Below, one piece after another: positions 1-10,134 of a stretch of DNA of 22,044 nt (positions are counted from its first letter, which is position 1; every line of letters starts with the position of its first letter). The notes beneath the pieces were generated by a model. The model worked only from the letters and a program-made list of their open reading frames with translations, made no database searches and was not told the DNA's origin. The stretch is from CAJXJP01 sp034111025 (GTDB taxonomy: Bacteria; Patescibacteriota; Gracilibacteria; BD1-5; UBA6164). The stretch covers positions 1 through 22,044 of the forward strand of contig JAWUYB010000006.1 of the NCBI GenBank assembly GCA_034111025.1, given 5' to 3'. A program made the position numbers and the translations under genes.

Positions 1-95
1 ATAGACTGTTTTTCTTTATGACTTAACTCTACTTTTGCAAATACATATCATCACATTGATAATAGTAATAAAATGGAAATCAATATTTTTATCAT
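1..95 (-). CDS. N-terminus of a predicted secreted protein (runs off the left edge)
   Basis: Thirty-one codons are visible from an ATG at 95-93, open to the window edge. The peptide starts MIKILISILLLLSMGGYVFA: a lysine, a long hydrophobic stretch and then small residues, which is a classic Sec signal peptide with probable cleavage after FA. Two adjacent glycines are TGA codons, so the frame is open only in table 25. The mature part (KVELSHKEKQS...) is too short to assign. It lies 69 bp downstream of the gamma-glutamylcyclotransferase-like gene on the same strand and could belong to that operon. There is no Shine-Dalgarno sequence. The signal peptide is fairly clear; the function is unknown. 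Confidence 0.55.
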
Positions 96-164
96 AGAAT
101 TTTGTATACAAAATAATTCATTGATTATATACCATTCTAAATATTTATCAACTATAAGAATATG

Positions 165-668
165 CTATAGTTTTATAAGTTCTTTTCCTGAAGAATTATA
201 AGTTGTATCTAAAAAATCCTGTAAATATACAGTTTTTACTACTGCACTTAAACATAGATCTATATATCTCTTTTCTGGTTGTATATTTTCATGTAATAAT
301 TTTATTTTTTTTCAATGAAATAAAGAATATTCTTTTGAAATAAATACAATTCATATACTAATTCTTTCTTTACTTTCATTATATATATCAATTTCTACTT
401 CATTATAATCCCATTCTCTTTCTCTCATTTTTTTATAATTTTCATCACTTATTTTAAAATAACTAATAATCAACCATGTCTCAGGTTGTTTTTTAATATT
501 GAGCATTGATGTATTATTATTGTACTTATTTTGAAATATATTATATCAAAGTTTATTAAAAATACGAGAATAATTTTTAATATATCCATATTGGAAACCA
601 TGTACTTTACAAGTTTTTTCTGCGGATTCTTCAGATAATAAGCTTCCATATCAAATAACAGTTTTCAT
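165..668 (-). CDS. Gamma-glutamylcyclotransferase-like (GGCT/ChaC fold) protein
   Basis: A 167-residue protein beginning MKTVIGYGSLLSEES. The YGSL turn directly after the first beta strand is the hallmark of the GGCT/AIG2/ChaC fold. A later MREREWDYNEVEI segment matches the RE..Y..VEV region of ChaC-like proteins, where the catalytic glutamate usually lies. Family members cyclise gamma-glutamyl groups to 5-oxoproline, for example from glutathione or gamma-glutamyl amines; the substrate here cannot be told. The length is normal for the family. Its ATG overlaps the TAA of the upstream HAD gene by one base (TAATG), which suggests translational coupling in a three-gene minus-strand operon. At least three glycines are TGA. 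It ends in TAG, whereas most genes here end in TAA. Confidence 0.7.
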
Positions 669-1294
669 TATTTGTTAATTATTTTTAAAATATTTTCTAT
701 TTCTACTACAGATTGTATTTCATATTTATCTTCGCTAGAAGTTGATATATGGATGAAGTCTATATTATTTTCTAAGGCAATTTCTCTATCTTTTTCTCAA
801 TCTCAGATAAATATAGTTCTTTCTGAAAAATATTCATCTCAAGTATAATTTATAAATTCATTAACATGTTGAGAGGATTTGAGTATATATGAACTTCATA
901 GTATTTTATCAAAACATTTATGAATTCATCATTTTTTTAATACATCATTCGCAAATTTATCAGAATTTCAAGTAGATAAAAATAAAGTATAATTATTACT
1001 TAGTTTTTTTATTTTTTGTATAACTCCTGGAAAAAAATCAACAGTATTTTCTATCTGATTTATTTGAGAGTAAATAACGTCAGTATGTATTTGTGCTTGT
1101 TTCTTATCTCAATCTAATAATAAAGTTAATCATTCTTGAATACTCATTCATTGATTATTTTTTATTATATAACGTGCTTTATCTAATAATTCAGGGTCAA
1201 TTTTTTCATGTATATATTTGTATATAATTTTACTAATTTGTTTATTTGATTGAATTAATGTACCATCTAGATCGAATATCAGGTATTTTTTCAT
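668..1294 (-). CDS. HAD-superfamily hydrolase (phosphoglycolate-phosphatase-like)
   Basis: A 208-residue protein with the HAD motifs in order. Motif I is FDLDGTL (residues 7-13, nucleophile Asp8, acid/base Asp10). Motif II is the Ser/Thr of FLSTGN. The motif III lysine is probably in YILKSS. Motif IV is FIGDGEKDRE, with metal-binding acidic residues. A helical cap of about 70 residues between motifs I and II is typical of the PGP/beta-PGM subfamily, which hydrolyses small phosphomonoesters; the substrate is unknown. It sits between the O-antigen-ligase-like gene (3-bp gap upstream) and the GGCT-like gene (1-bp overlap downstream), so the three are almost certainly co-transcribed. Several motif glycines (STGN, GDGE) are TGA codons. 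Confidence 0.85.
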
Positions 1295-1297
1295 AAT

Positions 1298-3064
1298 TTA
1301 TTTTATATTTAGTTTATTTAATATTTCCTGCATATTAGAAAATTTCGGGTGTAATATTCTATCCGGATTTATTATATACTTACTTGGAAAACTATTTAAA
1401 TAGCTACTATTATTATTCCATATATCAGGCATTTTTTCAATTCATTTTTCATAAAAGTATTTTGATTCATTATTATATCAAAATTTATTTTCAATTAATT
1501 CTCAGCAATATAAATAATTTTCTATATTAGGATAATTATTTACAAGTTCATGACATTCAGGTGTTTTTTGTAATGAAAAATATATCTTATATAAATAATA
1601 TTTTTCTGTATAAAAATTATTATCTGCTATTAATCAGCTAGATAAATCATAGTTATTATAATGATATTCTCAATAATAGGGGAATATATTTATTGCTTGA
1701 GTATATTTATCTTGAGTAATAAAAGCTTGAGACTGGTATTGATTATAAGAAAGATATCATCAAATAAGACTTACTATTAATGAAAATAGAATTATTATAT
1801 TCATTAAAAATAGTTTATACTTTATTAAATTGTAGTCAGTATATTTAACTTTATATCATTTATCAAAACTATGAGTAGTTAAACTATATGTTAAAATAAT
1901 TATAAAATAGATGTATCAGATAATATTTGGAAAATTAAAACACCAAAATATTATTACTAATAATAGAGAAATATTATACCAATTTTTAACTTTATAGAAA
2001 TTATTTATTAACTTATAAAATCAATATCAAGATAATAAAAATATAAATACTCAATAATGGATCCAAATATTCAAAAATATATTATGCGGTCTATCAGCAT
2101 TAAAGCCTATATTTTCATATAAATATAATTCACTAGACTTGTAATTATTAAACAATAATTTTAGGTTATCTCATCAAATTCAGAATAAAAATATTTTCAA
2201 ATCTGAAAAAATTATTTTCAAAGATGTTTCCCATATATAGAAACGAGAAATAAGTGAATTAAGTTTTTCTGGTAAAAATATTATTAATATAATTCATCAA
2301 ATTAATAAGCTAGATCAGATTAATAAAGTAAAAAATTTCAGTTTATTTTTACAAAATATTTCATAGGTTAAATAAAGTATTACTAAAAATATAGCAATAA
2401 ATGACTTAGTTAATAAAAGAGTAAACAATAAAACAGTAATAATAATTCATACTATATATTTATAAGTTCATTTATTATTTTTTAATAAACTATAACTATA
2501 TGGGATGATCATTATAAGTATTGCTGAAATATAATTTGGATGTCATAAAGTGGATACAATCCTATTTCATAAATCTCAATAATCATAACTTGGGATATAA
2601 TATTCTTTTATTCAAATCACACTTAATATTGCTGTAATAAATAGGATAGTTTTTAGAATATATATTGATTTTTTTTCAGAAAAATAATGAAAAAATAATA
2701 AAAATAATAAAAATAAGTTATTTAAAAATATAAAACCATGTCACTTGTCAGTTCATCAAAACAATGATATATTTGGAATAATTGCTAGATAAGTTGAGCT
2801 TCATAATATCAAATATATTCAGATAAGTAAAAATATATTTTTCCCAAATAATTTAGTTTTTTTTATATTTTTAAAATTATTTAAAAAATATAAAAAAAAT
2901 AGTATTGGAATTGATATATTAAATAACATCACTTTTGTGAACTCATAATTTCAACTAACTATAAGATTTTGATATCACAAATATCAAAATAATTGAGAGT
3001 GGAAAATAGATATTACTCATAGAATAAAAACTATTATTCAGAGTATAATATTATTTTTAATCAT
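1298..3064 (-). CDS. O-antigen ligase/polymerase-like multi-pass membrane protein (Wzy_C type)
   Basis: A 588-residue protein with about ten to twelve hydrophobic segments over roughly the first 450 residues, then a soluble Tyr/Asn-rich C-terminal part. Two signatures point to the WaaL/Wzy family: GHPNYISA in a membrane segment and, in the large extracytoplasmic loop, ADRPHNIFLNIWIHYG, which resembles the conserved H-N...G ligase motif. Such proteins join or polymerise lipid-linked glycans at the outer face of the cytoplasmic membrane. The C-terminal part could be TPR-like helices, as in some family members, but I cannot confirm this. It is first in the operon with the HAD and GGCT-like genes, behind a good promoter at 3108-3136. 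Many glycines are TGA. Ligase versus polymerase cannot be decided. Confidence 0.75.
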
Positions 3065-3107
3065 TAATTTGGATTAAAATATAGATAAAATATATATATG
3101 TAAATTT

Positions 3108-3136
3108 ATTATAGTAATTTTTTATTATTATGTAAA
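3108..3136 (-). promoter_or_regulatory. Sigma70-type promoter of the ligase-like/HAD/GGCT operon
   Basis: On the minus strand, TTTACA (3136-3131), a 17-bp spacer and TATAAT (3113-3108). Ten of the twelve hexamer bases or more agree with consensus and the spacing is ideal. The predicted start near 3101 leaves a leader of about 37 nt before the ATG at 3064. Confidence 0.6.
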
Positions 3137-3505
3137 TATGATTATGAATAGTTATCCCATTTTAAAATAATATTAAATCAAAAAATGACTTAGAACGAGC
3201 TTCATAATCTAGTGAAATCATATTATAAAACACTGTTTTTCAAATATAAATTGATCACTAAAAAATAACTTTAAACAATAAAATTTCAACTTTGAATCCA
3301 TTAACTACAGCATAATATCTTATTATATCAAGTATAATATATAACAGGAAATAAAATAGTATAATAATACTATTTTATGAATGTAATATTATTAGAAATG
3401 AGCATTTATAATGCTAATAAAAATTTACGAGATGCTAAAAAATATAAAATCAGCCTCATTGTTTAATTTCACTCAGGACTTTTTAGTAAGGGTTTTTTCT
3501 TTTAC
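3137..3505. other. Intergenic stretch, no convincing gene
   Basis: About 370 bp of AT-rich DNA between the divergent transcription start at about 3101 and the Elp3 terminator. The only open frames are tiny: a 29-codon plus-strand ORF at 3377-3466 whose ATG abuts a perfect inverted repeat (3351-3378), and a 30-codon minus-strand ORF at 3209-3301. Neither shows recognisable protein sequence. A second small palindrome (AGCATT/AATGCT) lies near 3400-3415. An unannotated small RNA is possible but not demonstrated. Confidence 0.4.
3351..3378. repeat. Perfect 12-bp inverted repeat, 4-nt spacer
   Basis: Arms ATAAAATAGTAT (3351-3362) and ATACTATTTTAT (3367-3378) are exact reverse complements around AATA. 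The right arm runs into the ATG of a 29-codon ORF. It could be an operator or an AT-rich hairpin; no U-tract follows, so it is not a typical terminator. Confidence 0.6.
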
Positions 3506-3530
3506 AAAAAAAGCTAAACATTATTGTTTA
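3506..3530 (-). terminator. Rho-independent terminator of the elp3-like gene
   Basis: On the minus strand a 6-bp stem TAAACA/TGTTTA with loop ATAA is followed by GC and seven T. The TAA stop codon (3530-3528) forms the first bases of the stem. The stem is weak and all A-T rich, but the placement is right. Confidence 0.55.
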
Positions 3531-5255
3531 ACTTAACTTTTTGATCATATATTCTCATTCTAAATGATATCATCTTTTTTCATAATAAGCTCTCACTCAT
3601 ACACCAGCAATAACAGCCATTTTTTCATATCAAGCTTCTATAGCAAGTCTTTCTGATTCTACTATAAGTTTTTTTCAGAAACCTAAATGTTGACCAAATT
3701 TAGTTCATTTTTCTCAAATTGACAACTGATCACCGAAAGTATGAATTTCTCTAATAAGAGCACATCATTCTAGTTCTGGTAATGCTTTGATTATTTCAAT
3801 ATTTTCACCGGGGAGTCTCAGTCTTAATAAACTAAAAATTGTTCTATCATTAGGATCTTCAAATGTAAGAAAATGTTCATGACCATCAGAAGCTTCATAA
3901 TTATAGTTATGAAGTACTGCTTTTTTAGGATCATTTTTCCCAAATTTTATTTCTCTATGACGTACATCAATCATTTTTCTTCATTCTTTTTCTAGTTTTT
4001 GTTCTACGATTTGTCTAAGGTTAGCTAATTTACTACCCTCTAATATTTCTGTAGCTGGTATATCTCTATATGTTCTATTTAATCTAATATATTCAGGAAT
4101 CATAGCTTCTAAGTCTGCTGTTAGATTTATGAGTGTTTCATCATCATAGGCAGTAAAACCTCAATCTTTCCAGATTTGAGTCAATTCAGACATATCTGTA
4201 ACCATCATTGGATAGATTTTTAATTCATCAGGTCTAAATAATTGATTATCAAATATTTCTTGAAGAGATTCTCTATCTTTATCAGGTGTTGATCATAATA
4301 AGTTTGGCATCATATGTGCAACGACTTTCATTCATGCATCTTTGAGCATTTTTGTTGCAGCGCATGATTCTTTATTTCCATGACCTCTTTTGTTAAGTTC
4401 ATTAATATCATCAAAAGTTGTTTGATATCATATTTCTACTCTAGTAACTCCATATGATCTCAATCTAACTATCTCTTCTGGTGTTATCCAATCTGGTCTT
4501 GTTTCAATTGCTGCTCAAATTATTCTACATCTTGATGTTTCATTTCTTTTTTTAGCTTCTTCTAAGCTAGAAGAAATCTTAGCTTTATATATTTCATTGA
4601 TTTTAAAAGTAGCAAATCTATCTGTTGATAGGTCACTTTTTTCAATATGTTCTTTCATTTCATCGTAAGTATTGAAAGCATCATAAACACCTTTAATAAA
4701 ATCTTCTTGATATTTTTTAGGATAAACTGACCAAGTACCTCAAATGATTCTTACATCATTTTTTTCTATTTTATGACCTGTTATTTCTAATGATCTGAGT
4801 CTATTGTGAATTTGCTTAATTGGATCAAACTTATTTAATTCTGCCCTCATTACAGCAGGTTCATTTGGTATATATGATTTTGGTAATCATTCGAATGTTG
4901 GACAATATACGCATTCTCATGGACAACCCCAGAATTTTGTCAATAATGAAATAACAGTAACTCATGATTGGCTTCTTACTCATCTCTTTCTTAGTATTTT
5001 TTTGAAAAATAAATCTTCTTCCATTTCTCCTGTAGCTATTAATTCATTGTATCTTTCAATTAATTCTATACTAGGAATTGGTTTTGCTAATTTATGAGTT
5101 CAATAAATTTTATTTTTAATTTTATGAAAAGCATCTTTTGTAAATTCTTCTCACAGTAATATTGTTTCATTTAATCAAGCGGTTAAAACTTCTTCAATTA
5201 TCCCTGTTCTTTCTTCTGACTTGATTCTTTGCGTATGTTTATGATGTTCTCACAT
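3528..5255 (-). CDS. elp3: Elp3-family radical SAM tRNA acetyltransferase
   Basis: A 575-residue homologue of the Elongator catalytic subunit, which modifies wobble uridine 34 of tRNA (carboxymethyl-type side chain) using S-adenosylmethionine and acetyl-CoA. An N-terminal basic/helical region (about 1-85) is followed by the radical SAM domain with an iron-sulfur CxxxCxxC site, Cys111, Cys115 and Cys118 (CPGECVYCP), and the Elp3-typical NEPAVMRA. A GNAT acetyltransferase domain is at about 420-575, with the acetyl-CoA loop GQHLGFGKKL and the terminal YYEKRGYHLEGEYM. Single-polypeptide Elp3 is known in archaea and some bacteria. The start is ATG-TGA (Met-Gly), the first ATG after a good -10 box. 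More than fifteen glycines are TGA, including the one inside CPGEC. It is monocistronic, with its own promoter and terminator. Confidence 0.93.
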
Positions 5256-5298
5256 TGTTTTATAAATAATAATTATATATAATTTTTTGACTGTGCGT

Positions 5299-5325
5299 AT
5301 TATATCGAAAAACATGTTTTTGCAA
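5299..5325 (-). promoter_or_regulatory. Promoter of elp3 with a palindrome in its spacer
   Basis: On the minus strand, TTGCAA (5325-5320), a 15-bp spacer and a perfect TATAAT (5304-5299). A 14-bp perfect palindrome AAAAACATGTTTTT (5308-5321) fills the spacer, a position where a repressor would block polymerase. A second inverted repeat AAGTATA/TATACTT (5324-5339) flanks the -35. The spacer is short, so the -35 call is weaker than the -10. Confidence 0.45.
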
Positions 5326-5482
5326 GTATAACTATACTTTTTTGGTTACTAAGTTTAATTAGTTAAATATGTCAATATATATAGTTAAAAAAGAGTCATA
5401 TATGGATCTTTTTCATGTAGCAGAATTATTTAGTCTAGAAAACTAGTTAACTTAGTTTATTAATTAGCCATAATAAGAATAT
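5326..5482. other. Intergenic stretch with a promoter-like copy of the 17-mer
   Basis: No gene is visible. It contains a minus-strand TTGACA (5375-5370) preceded by the 17-mer described at 5387-5403, but no matching good -10 box. It also contains the inverted pair ACTAAGTT (near 5347) and AACTTAGT (near 5448) about 100 nt apart, and a small CTAG/CTAG hairpin near 5435-5446. A 14-codon plus-strand ORF at 5402 is not supported. Confidence 0.3.
5387..5403. repeat. 17-bp repeat, copy 1 (AAAAAAGAGTCATATAT)
   Basis: Identical to 7621-7637. On the minus strand both copies lie just upstream of a TTGACA hexamer (11 bp away here, 5 bp at the other copy). A shared upstream promoter element or regulator site is a reasonable guess. 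Confidence 0.5.
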
Positions 5483-5526
5483 AAAAAAGCCTAGAAAGAT
5501 TAAATTAAACTTTCCAGACCTTTTTT
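5483..5526. terminator. Bidirectional Rho-independent terminator
   Basis: AAAAAAGCCTAGAAAG and CTTTCCAGACCTTTTTT form an imperfect stem with one bulge and a G-U pair, with A and T runs on the outer sides. Its main job is probably to end the minus-strand transcript of the PEP-synthase-like gene that stops at 5652. Confidence 0.65.
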
Positions 5527-5581
5527 ATGTTGTATTTTTAGATAAGATATCTGAGACTAAAACTAAAAAATGTGTGCTGAT

Positions 5582-5619
<38 letters not shown>

Positions 5620-5651
5620 CCTTTATAATAAACAAAAAGTATGATATAATA

Positions 5652-7553
5652 TTATTGTTTATATATTTTTCAAACTAGTCAATCCATAACTATATGTAAC
5701 TTCTTTTCTCAATGAAATTCATCAATATGAACAAAATCATTATTTCAAGAAAATAAAGCACTTATAGGTCATGATTTATAATTATCATTAAATATTAATA
5801 ATAATCCTTTTTCTGCACATAAAGTTTCTATATGTCATTTATTTTCTTGGGATTTTCAGATTACTACTACTACTCATGATTTAGGCAGAGCATATTCTTG
5901 AAAATCATGTCATAGTGATGCAAATTCACTTGCTTTAAAAAGTACTATTCAAGTTTTTTCTGTATTATTACCTAAATTTGATAAAATATCTAAATTTAAA
6001 TCTCATACTCACAAAGCTCTTCATTCAAATAATACTTCTTTATTTGGAAAATGTATTTCTTCTATATAACTATAATTTTTTGGTAAAAATCTTGCCTGTA
6101 AAATAGAGGTTTGCATAGTAGACCTACTAAAATTTTCACTATATACTTCACTTGTAATATATTCTATTTGTATAGGCTTATTATAATATTTTTCAAGAAG
6201 ATAAGAAAAAATCGATATATCTTGTATAGTAAGTATATCTTTTACTTTATCCGCATCTAATTGATAATAAAACATTCATCATTCCATAAATTCATTTCAA
6301 CATACTTTTCATATAATAGTTTTATCAACTATTGGACGAACTCATCATTTTGTAATTATATCCATAAGTCTTGGTACTCATTTTACAATTGTATTAATAT
6401 ATCATTTATCTCTAATACAACTAAATCAATCAGTTTTTTCTTCAACTTTTTCCTCCTCAATTAATTCTTGTAAGACTAATCACATTTGTTCTTTTTGTAT
6501 TCAATTATTTTTTCTATATTCTATTGCTCTATTACTATTTACTGATTTATATACTTCTATAACTACTTTTTTAAAATCATTAATAGATGATAAATTTCCA
6601 TCAAATTCAATAGATTCATATATTCATGCCCCTGTAGTATCATCTCAGTCCTCTGAATATACAGCACTACTACGAACCATTATTTTACGATTTCATATCC
6701 ATTCATAAAATTGTTGTAGATCTTCTACTATATCTTCTCAGTTATTCCATTTATCATAAATTAAAACATCTACTTTTTTAAAATTGGGTATATTAAAACT
6801 ACTAGACAATCTATAATTCAAAGAACATATTCTTTCTAATACATTTCTTATAATTGCTAAGTTTGCTCACTTTGCTCAGAATTTTTTTGTTTCTTCTCTT
6901 AATTCATTTATATCTAATATTCAAATTTTTTTTTCAAATTTTTCTTCAAATCTAACTTTTTGTAAAAAATAACCAATCTCTTCCATATATGGAATATTTG
7001 AATATTTTCAATCAATAAAACCTCTTCAGCTTAGTTCATAAAACATATCAATAGTCATATCATTTTCTCTATGTCCATCATAATAATTAAATGAATACTT
7101 ATTAAATAATTCTTCTATAAATTTATTTATCTCTAATAATAATAATTTTTTATTTTCTATACTTAATTCAGTTTCATAGTTTTTTATTAATCTTTTTAAT
7201 GGAACTAATACTATATCAAAAGTTCTTAAAGAATCTATTATTAAACTATTTTCATCTAGTGTAGAATCTCTTTTTTTTATAAAATCTAATCACTCACAAA
7301 TAGTATTATAATCATATTCTCAATAAAAATCATAAATTTCTCTTTGAAATTTATCTATATCAAAATCATTGTCTTCAAACATTCACTCTGATATACTAAT
7401 AGCATAATTAATTAATTGTTCATAATAAGAAAAATCTAATATTTCATCAGAACTCTTTTTTGTTCCACTAATTCATTCTGATACATCTGAATGAATACCA
7501 TTATATCTAGGTTTATTAAAACATTCAATTTTATTTTCTTTATCTAATGACAT
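5652..7553 (-). CDS. PEP-synthase-like ATP-grasp plus phosphohistidine protein, no PEP-binding domain
   Basis: A 633-residue protein. Residues 1-220 match nothing I recognise. Residues about 221-490 look like the ATP-binding domain of pyruvate phosphate dikinase/PEP synthase (PPDK_N): FGAKGANLA with Lys228, MVRSSAVYSED with Arg294, RAIEYRKNNGI, GLVLQELIEE and the closing SILQARFLP near Arg488. Residues about 530-620 look like the swivelling phosphohistidine domain: GKSQENKGHIETLCAEKG puts the phosphorylatable His at 574. The C-terminal PEP/pyruvate barrel of PEP synthase is absent, so the acceptor must differ or bind elsewhere, as in rifampin phosphotransferase, which also combines ATP-grasp and His domains. 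The substrate is unknown. It has a near-perfect promoter, is divergent from tetR and ends at a bidirectional terminator. Confidence 0.75.
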
Positions 7554-7587
7554 TAATTCTTATTTAAGTATTTCCAATATTGAAGTG

Positions 7588-7615
7588 ATTATAATTTAAT
7601 CAGTAGTATTGTCAA
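7588..7615 (-). promoter_or_regulatory. Full-consensus sigma70 promoter of the PEP-synthase-like gene
   Basis: On the minus strand TTGACA (7615-7610), a 16-bp spacer and TATAAT (7593-7588): all twelve hexamer bases match. The start would be near 7581, about 28 nt before the ATG. The 17-bp repeat at 7621-7637 sits directly upstream. Confidence 0.8.
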
Positions 7616-7620
7616 TACAA

Positions 7621-7637
7621 AAAAAAGAGTCATATAT
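7621..7637. repeat. 17-bp repeat, copy 2 (AAAAAAGAGTCATATAT)
   Basis: Identical to 5387-5403. It lies between the divergent -35 boxes of the PEP-synthase-like gene and tetR. Its GTCAT core resembles the TTTAGTCAT half-site of the tetR operator. Confidence 0.5.
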
Positions 7638-7639
7638 AT

Positions 7640-7667
7640 TTGCAATATACTAAAAAATATGTAAAAT
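7640..7667 (+). promoter_or_regulatory. Promoter of the tetR-MFP-RND operon
   Basis: TTGCAA (7640-7645), a 16-bp spacer and TAAAAT (7662-7667). The operator-like repeat begins at the next base, so a bound repressor would cover the start site near 7674. This geometry fits autorepression by the TetR protein. Confidence 0.6.
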
Positions 7668-7701
7668 ATGACTAAATGAATTAATTTAGTCATTTAGTCA
7701 T
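7668..7701. promoter_or_regulatory. Operator-like inverted repeat (probable TetR site) with a third half-site
   Basis: ATGACTAAAT (7668-7677) and ATTTAGTCAT (7684-7693) are exact reverse complements separated by GAATTA. A third copy of ATTTAGTCAT follows in direct orientation at 7692-7701. The size, the dyad symmetry and the position between the -10 box and the ATG of a TetR gene make it a likely autoregulatory site. Confidence 0.7.
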
Positions 7702-7712
7702 AATAATATAAA

Positions 7713-8336
7713 ATGGTCGTAAAAAATAAACAAGATTTAATCTATAATGCTTGAGTGAAATTATTTTGAAAATTTTGAGTAAAAAGAGTATCAATTGATA
7801 TGATTGTAAAAGATGTTTGAATAGCAAAAGGAACCTTTTATCTATACTATAAAAATAAAGAAGAATTATATGAACATATTATGGATGATGTATTAAAAAT
7901 ATGAACTCTATACATGGAAGATCTTGTTAGAACAAAACAAGATATAAAGGAAAGGTTTTATTTACATATGATATGATCATTATGATTTTTTCAAAAAAAT
8001 GTTATTGTTAAAAATCTTATAGAATGAAATACTGATTATTATATATGAAAAATTAATGATGAATATCTTTCATTAAAACATGTTGAATTTATTAAAATAT
8101 TATTATGAAATGAATTTACAGATGATGAATTTGTATTATTTGTAGCTAATATTAAATGATTTTTTTCAAGTGTAATTAATCATAAAAATTGCTTTAAGAA
8201 TGATAATGATTTTGAGGAATTTGTAATGAACTTAGCAGCGGTTATAGTAAATGGTTTATTCTCAGACTATAAACAAATTATTTGAGATAAATGCTTTAAA
8301 AAAATAACTGCATGCGTACCTATAATAAAAAAATAA
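7713..8336 (+). CDS. TetR-family transcriptional regulator
   Basis: A 207-residue protein. Residues about 8-52 form the TetR helix-turn-helix: AGVKLFGKFGVKRVSIDMIV followed by KDVGIAKGTFYLYYKNKEELY, the family signature with the recognition helix GIAKGTFYLYY. The rest is a variable, mostly helical ligand-binding and dimerisation domain. Family members bind palindromic operators as dimers and release DNA on ligand binding. It is the first gene of a plus-strand unit with a membrane-fusion protein (16 bp downstream) and an RND pump, the standard arrangement for a drug- or metabolite-responsive efflux locus. A strong inverted repeat overlaps its own start site. The divergent PEP-synthase-like gene could be a second target. 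Several HTH glycines are TGA. Confidence 0.9.
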
Positions 8337-8352
8337 CAATTAAAATTTAAAA

Positions 8353-10134
8353 ATGAAAAAAATATTATTAATACTAATAATGACTACATTATTAGTTAGT
8401 TGTTCATGAGATGAAGATGTAAATCTTGGTGAAACAAATTCTTGAACTATTAAGCAAGATTTCTTATTAGATATAAAAAATATAAATGAATTTACTAATC
8501 TAGCTGATTTAGTAAAATCATGAAAAATTACATCTACTCAAGATATTAACATCAGTTCTCAAGTAAGTTGAAGAGTATCTACAATATACAAAAAAGAAGG
8601 GGAATTTGTTTCTCAATGACAAAAAATTGTAGCTATTTCAGATAATATAGATAACTACGGTTTAAATTTAGAAAGTGCAAAAAATAATTTAGAAAAAGCT
8701 AAGTTAAATTATGAATCTACCGAAGTGAAATTAGATAAAATAATTGTTGATATAATAAGAGATATTTGAAATTCTGAAATTGATAATGTTTGATCAAGTT
8801 CTTCATTAGAACTACAAAAAATTGAAAATACTATAAAAAAAATAGCATTGGATTATGATAATCTAAAAATAGGTAATCAAGAACAAATACAAGGATTTAA
8901 AAATTTATTTAATAGAGATTATAATAATTTTTCAATTTTTATAGAAGATGTAATTGATTTTTGAGATGATTTATTATGAGTATCAAAAGATAATGATAAA
9001 AATGATGATTATAAAGATTATCTTTGAAAAAAAGATACCCAACAATTAAATAATACAAAAAAACTACTCAGAGACTTAATGAATTATAAAAATAATAATT
9101 TATCTAATATAAATTATAACTTTGAAGGAACAAGTGAATTTGATTGAAAATTAAAAATAATAACTGATTGATATGAAATTTTAGATGATTTATTAGTAGA
9201 ATTAGATGAAGTATTTGATAATTCAATTACTAGTATTTGAAACTTATCTGAATCTCAATTATCAGGATTTAAAACACAAGTATCATGATATAGTACAATT
9301 TTCAATTGAAATAATTCATGATTTATTTCAATTAAAAATGGATTAAATTCATTTCTAGAAACATATTTAAATATAGAAGAATCATTATTAAAACAGATTG
9401 AACTACTAGAGCAAGATAAAAGAATTTTTATTAAATCATTAGATTATAAAATTGACGTAACTAATGCTACGCTAGAAGAATCAAAAATTAATAGGGAACT
9501 TACTTTAAAGAATTTAGATATCGTTATTACTGATGCTAATATTTGATATAAACAAGCATTAAAACAATATAATAAATTAATAATTAGTGCTCCAATTAGT
9601 TGAATTATTTCAGATATTAACGTAGATGTTGGTCAAGAAATTAATTCAGGTTCTCCTATGTTTTCTATAGTTAATAACTCTGATAATTTAGTTGAAATCT
9701 GATTTACTAAAGAAGAATTAGCTTTTGTTAATAATAATGACAAAGCTTATGTAAACTACGGGTGAGAAGTATTTGAATGATATGTATATTCTATTTCACA
9801 AAGTGCAGATGCTAATTTAAAGTATAAATGAAAAATTAAAATCAAAGATAAGGTAAATTTACTTTGAAGCGTAGTTTGAGTTACTATTCCAGTAAGTGTT
9901 CCTAATATACTAATACCAGTTAATATCGTAAAAATTTGATCTAATAATAATTGATTACTCAATATATTAAGTGGATCAATTATTACTCAAAAAGATGTTA
10001 AATTATGAAATATTTATAATGATAAAATAGAATTACTTGATCTAAGCGAGGATGATTTTACTATAATATTAAATTATGTAGATAATTATGATTCTGAAAA
10101 ATTTAATTTAAAAATAAATGATATAAATGAATAA
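8353..10134 (+). CDS. Lipoprotein membrane-fusion (HlyD/RND adaptor) protein with a long coiled coil
   Basis: A 593-residue protein. The N-terminus MKKILLILIMTTLLVSCS is a lipoprotein signal with the lipobox cysteine at position 17. Two half-lipoyl motifs frame the protein: SSQVSGRVSTIYKKEGEFVS (about residue 60) and SAPISGIISDINVDVGQEIN (about residue 415). Between them is about 320 residues of mostly helical, charged sequence, much longer than the usual hairpin and giving an adaptor longer than the usual 350-400 residues. A beta-barrel and membrane-proximal part follows. Adaptors dock on RND pumps and reach outward to a channel; no TolC-like gene is in the window. It lies between tetR and the RND gene, which overlaps its last codons by 8 bp (ATGAATAA). 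Confidence 0.85.

Noticed and set aside
3209..3301. 30-codon minus-strand ORF in the 3137-3505 gap
   Set aside because: Composition is random-looking, there is no promoter or conserved motif and the length is expected by chance in AT-rich DNA.
5402..5446. 14-codon plus-strand ORF MDLFHVAELFSLEN as a leader peptide
   Set aside because: No downstream plus-strand gene that it could regulate and no ribosome-binding signal.
6261..6464. Plus-strand open frame inside the phosphotransferase-like gene
   Set aside because: Low-complexity Ser/Phe/Asn translation, antisense to the real coding frame.
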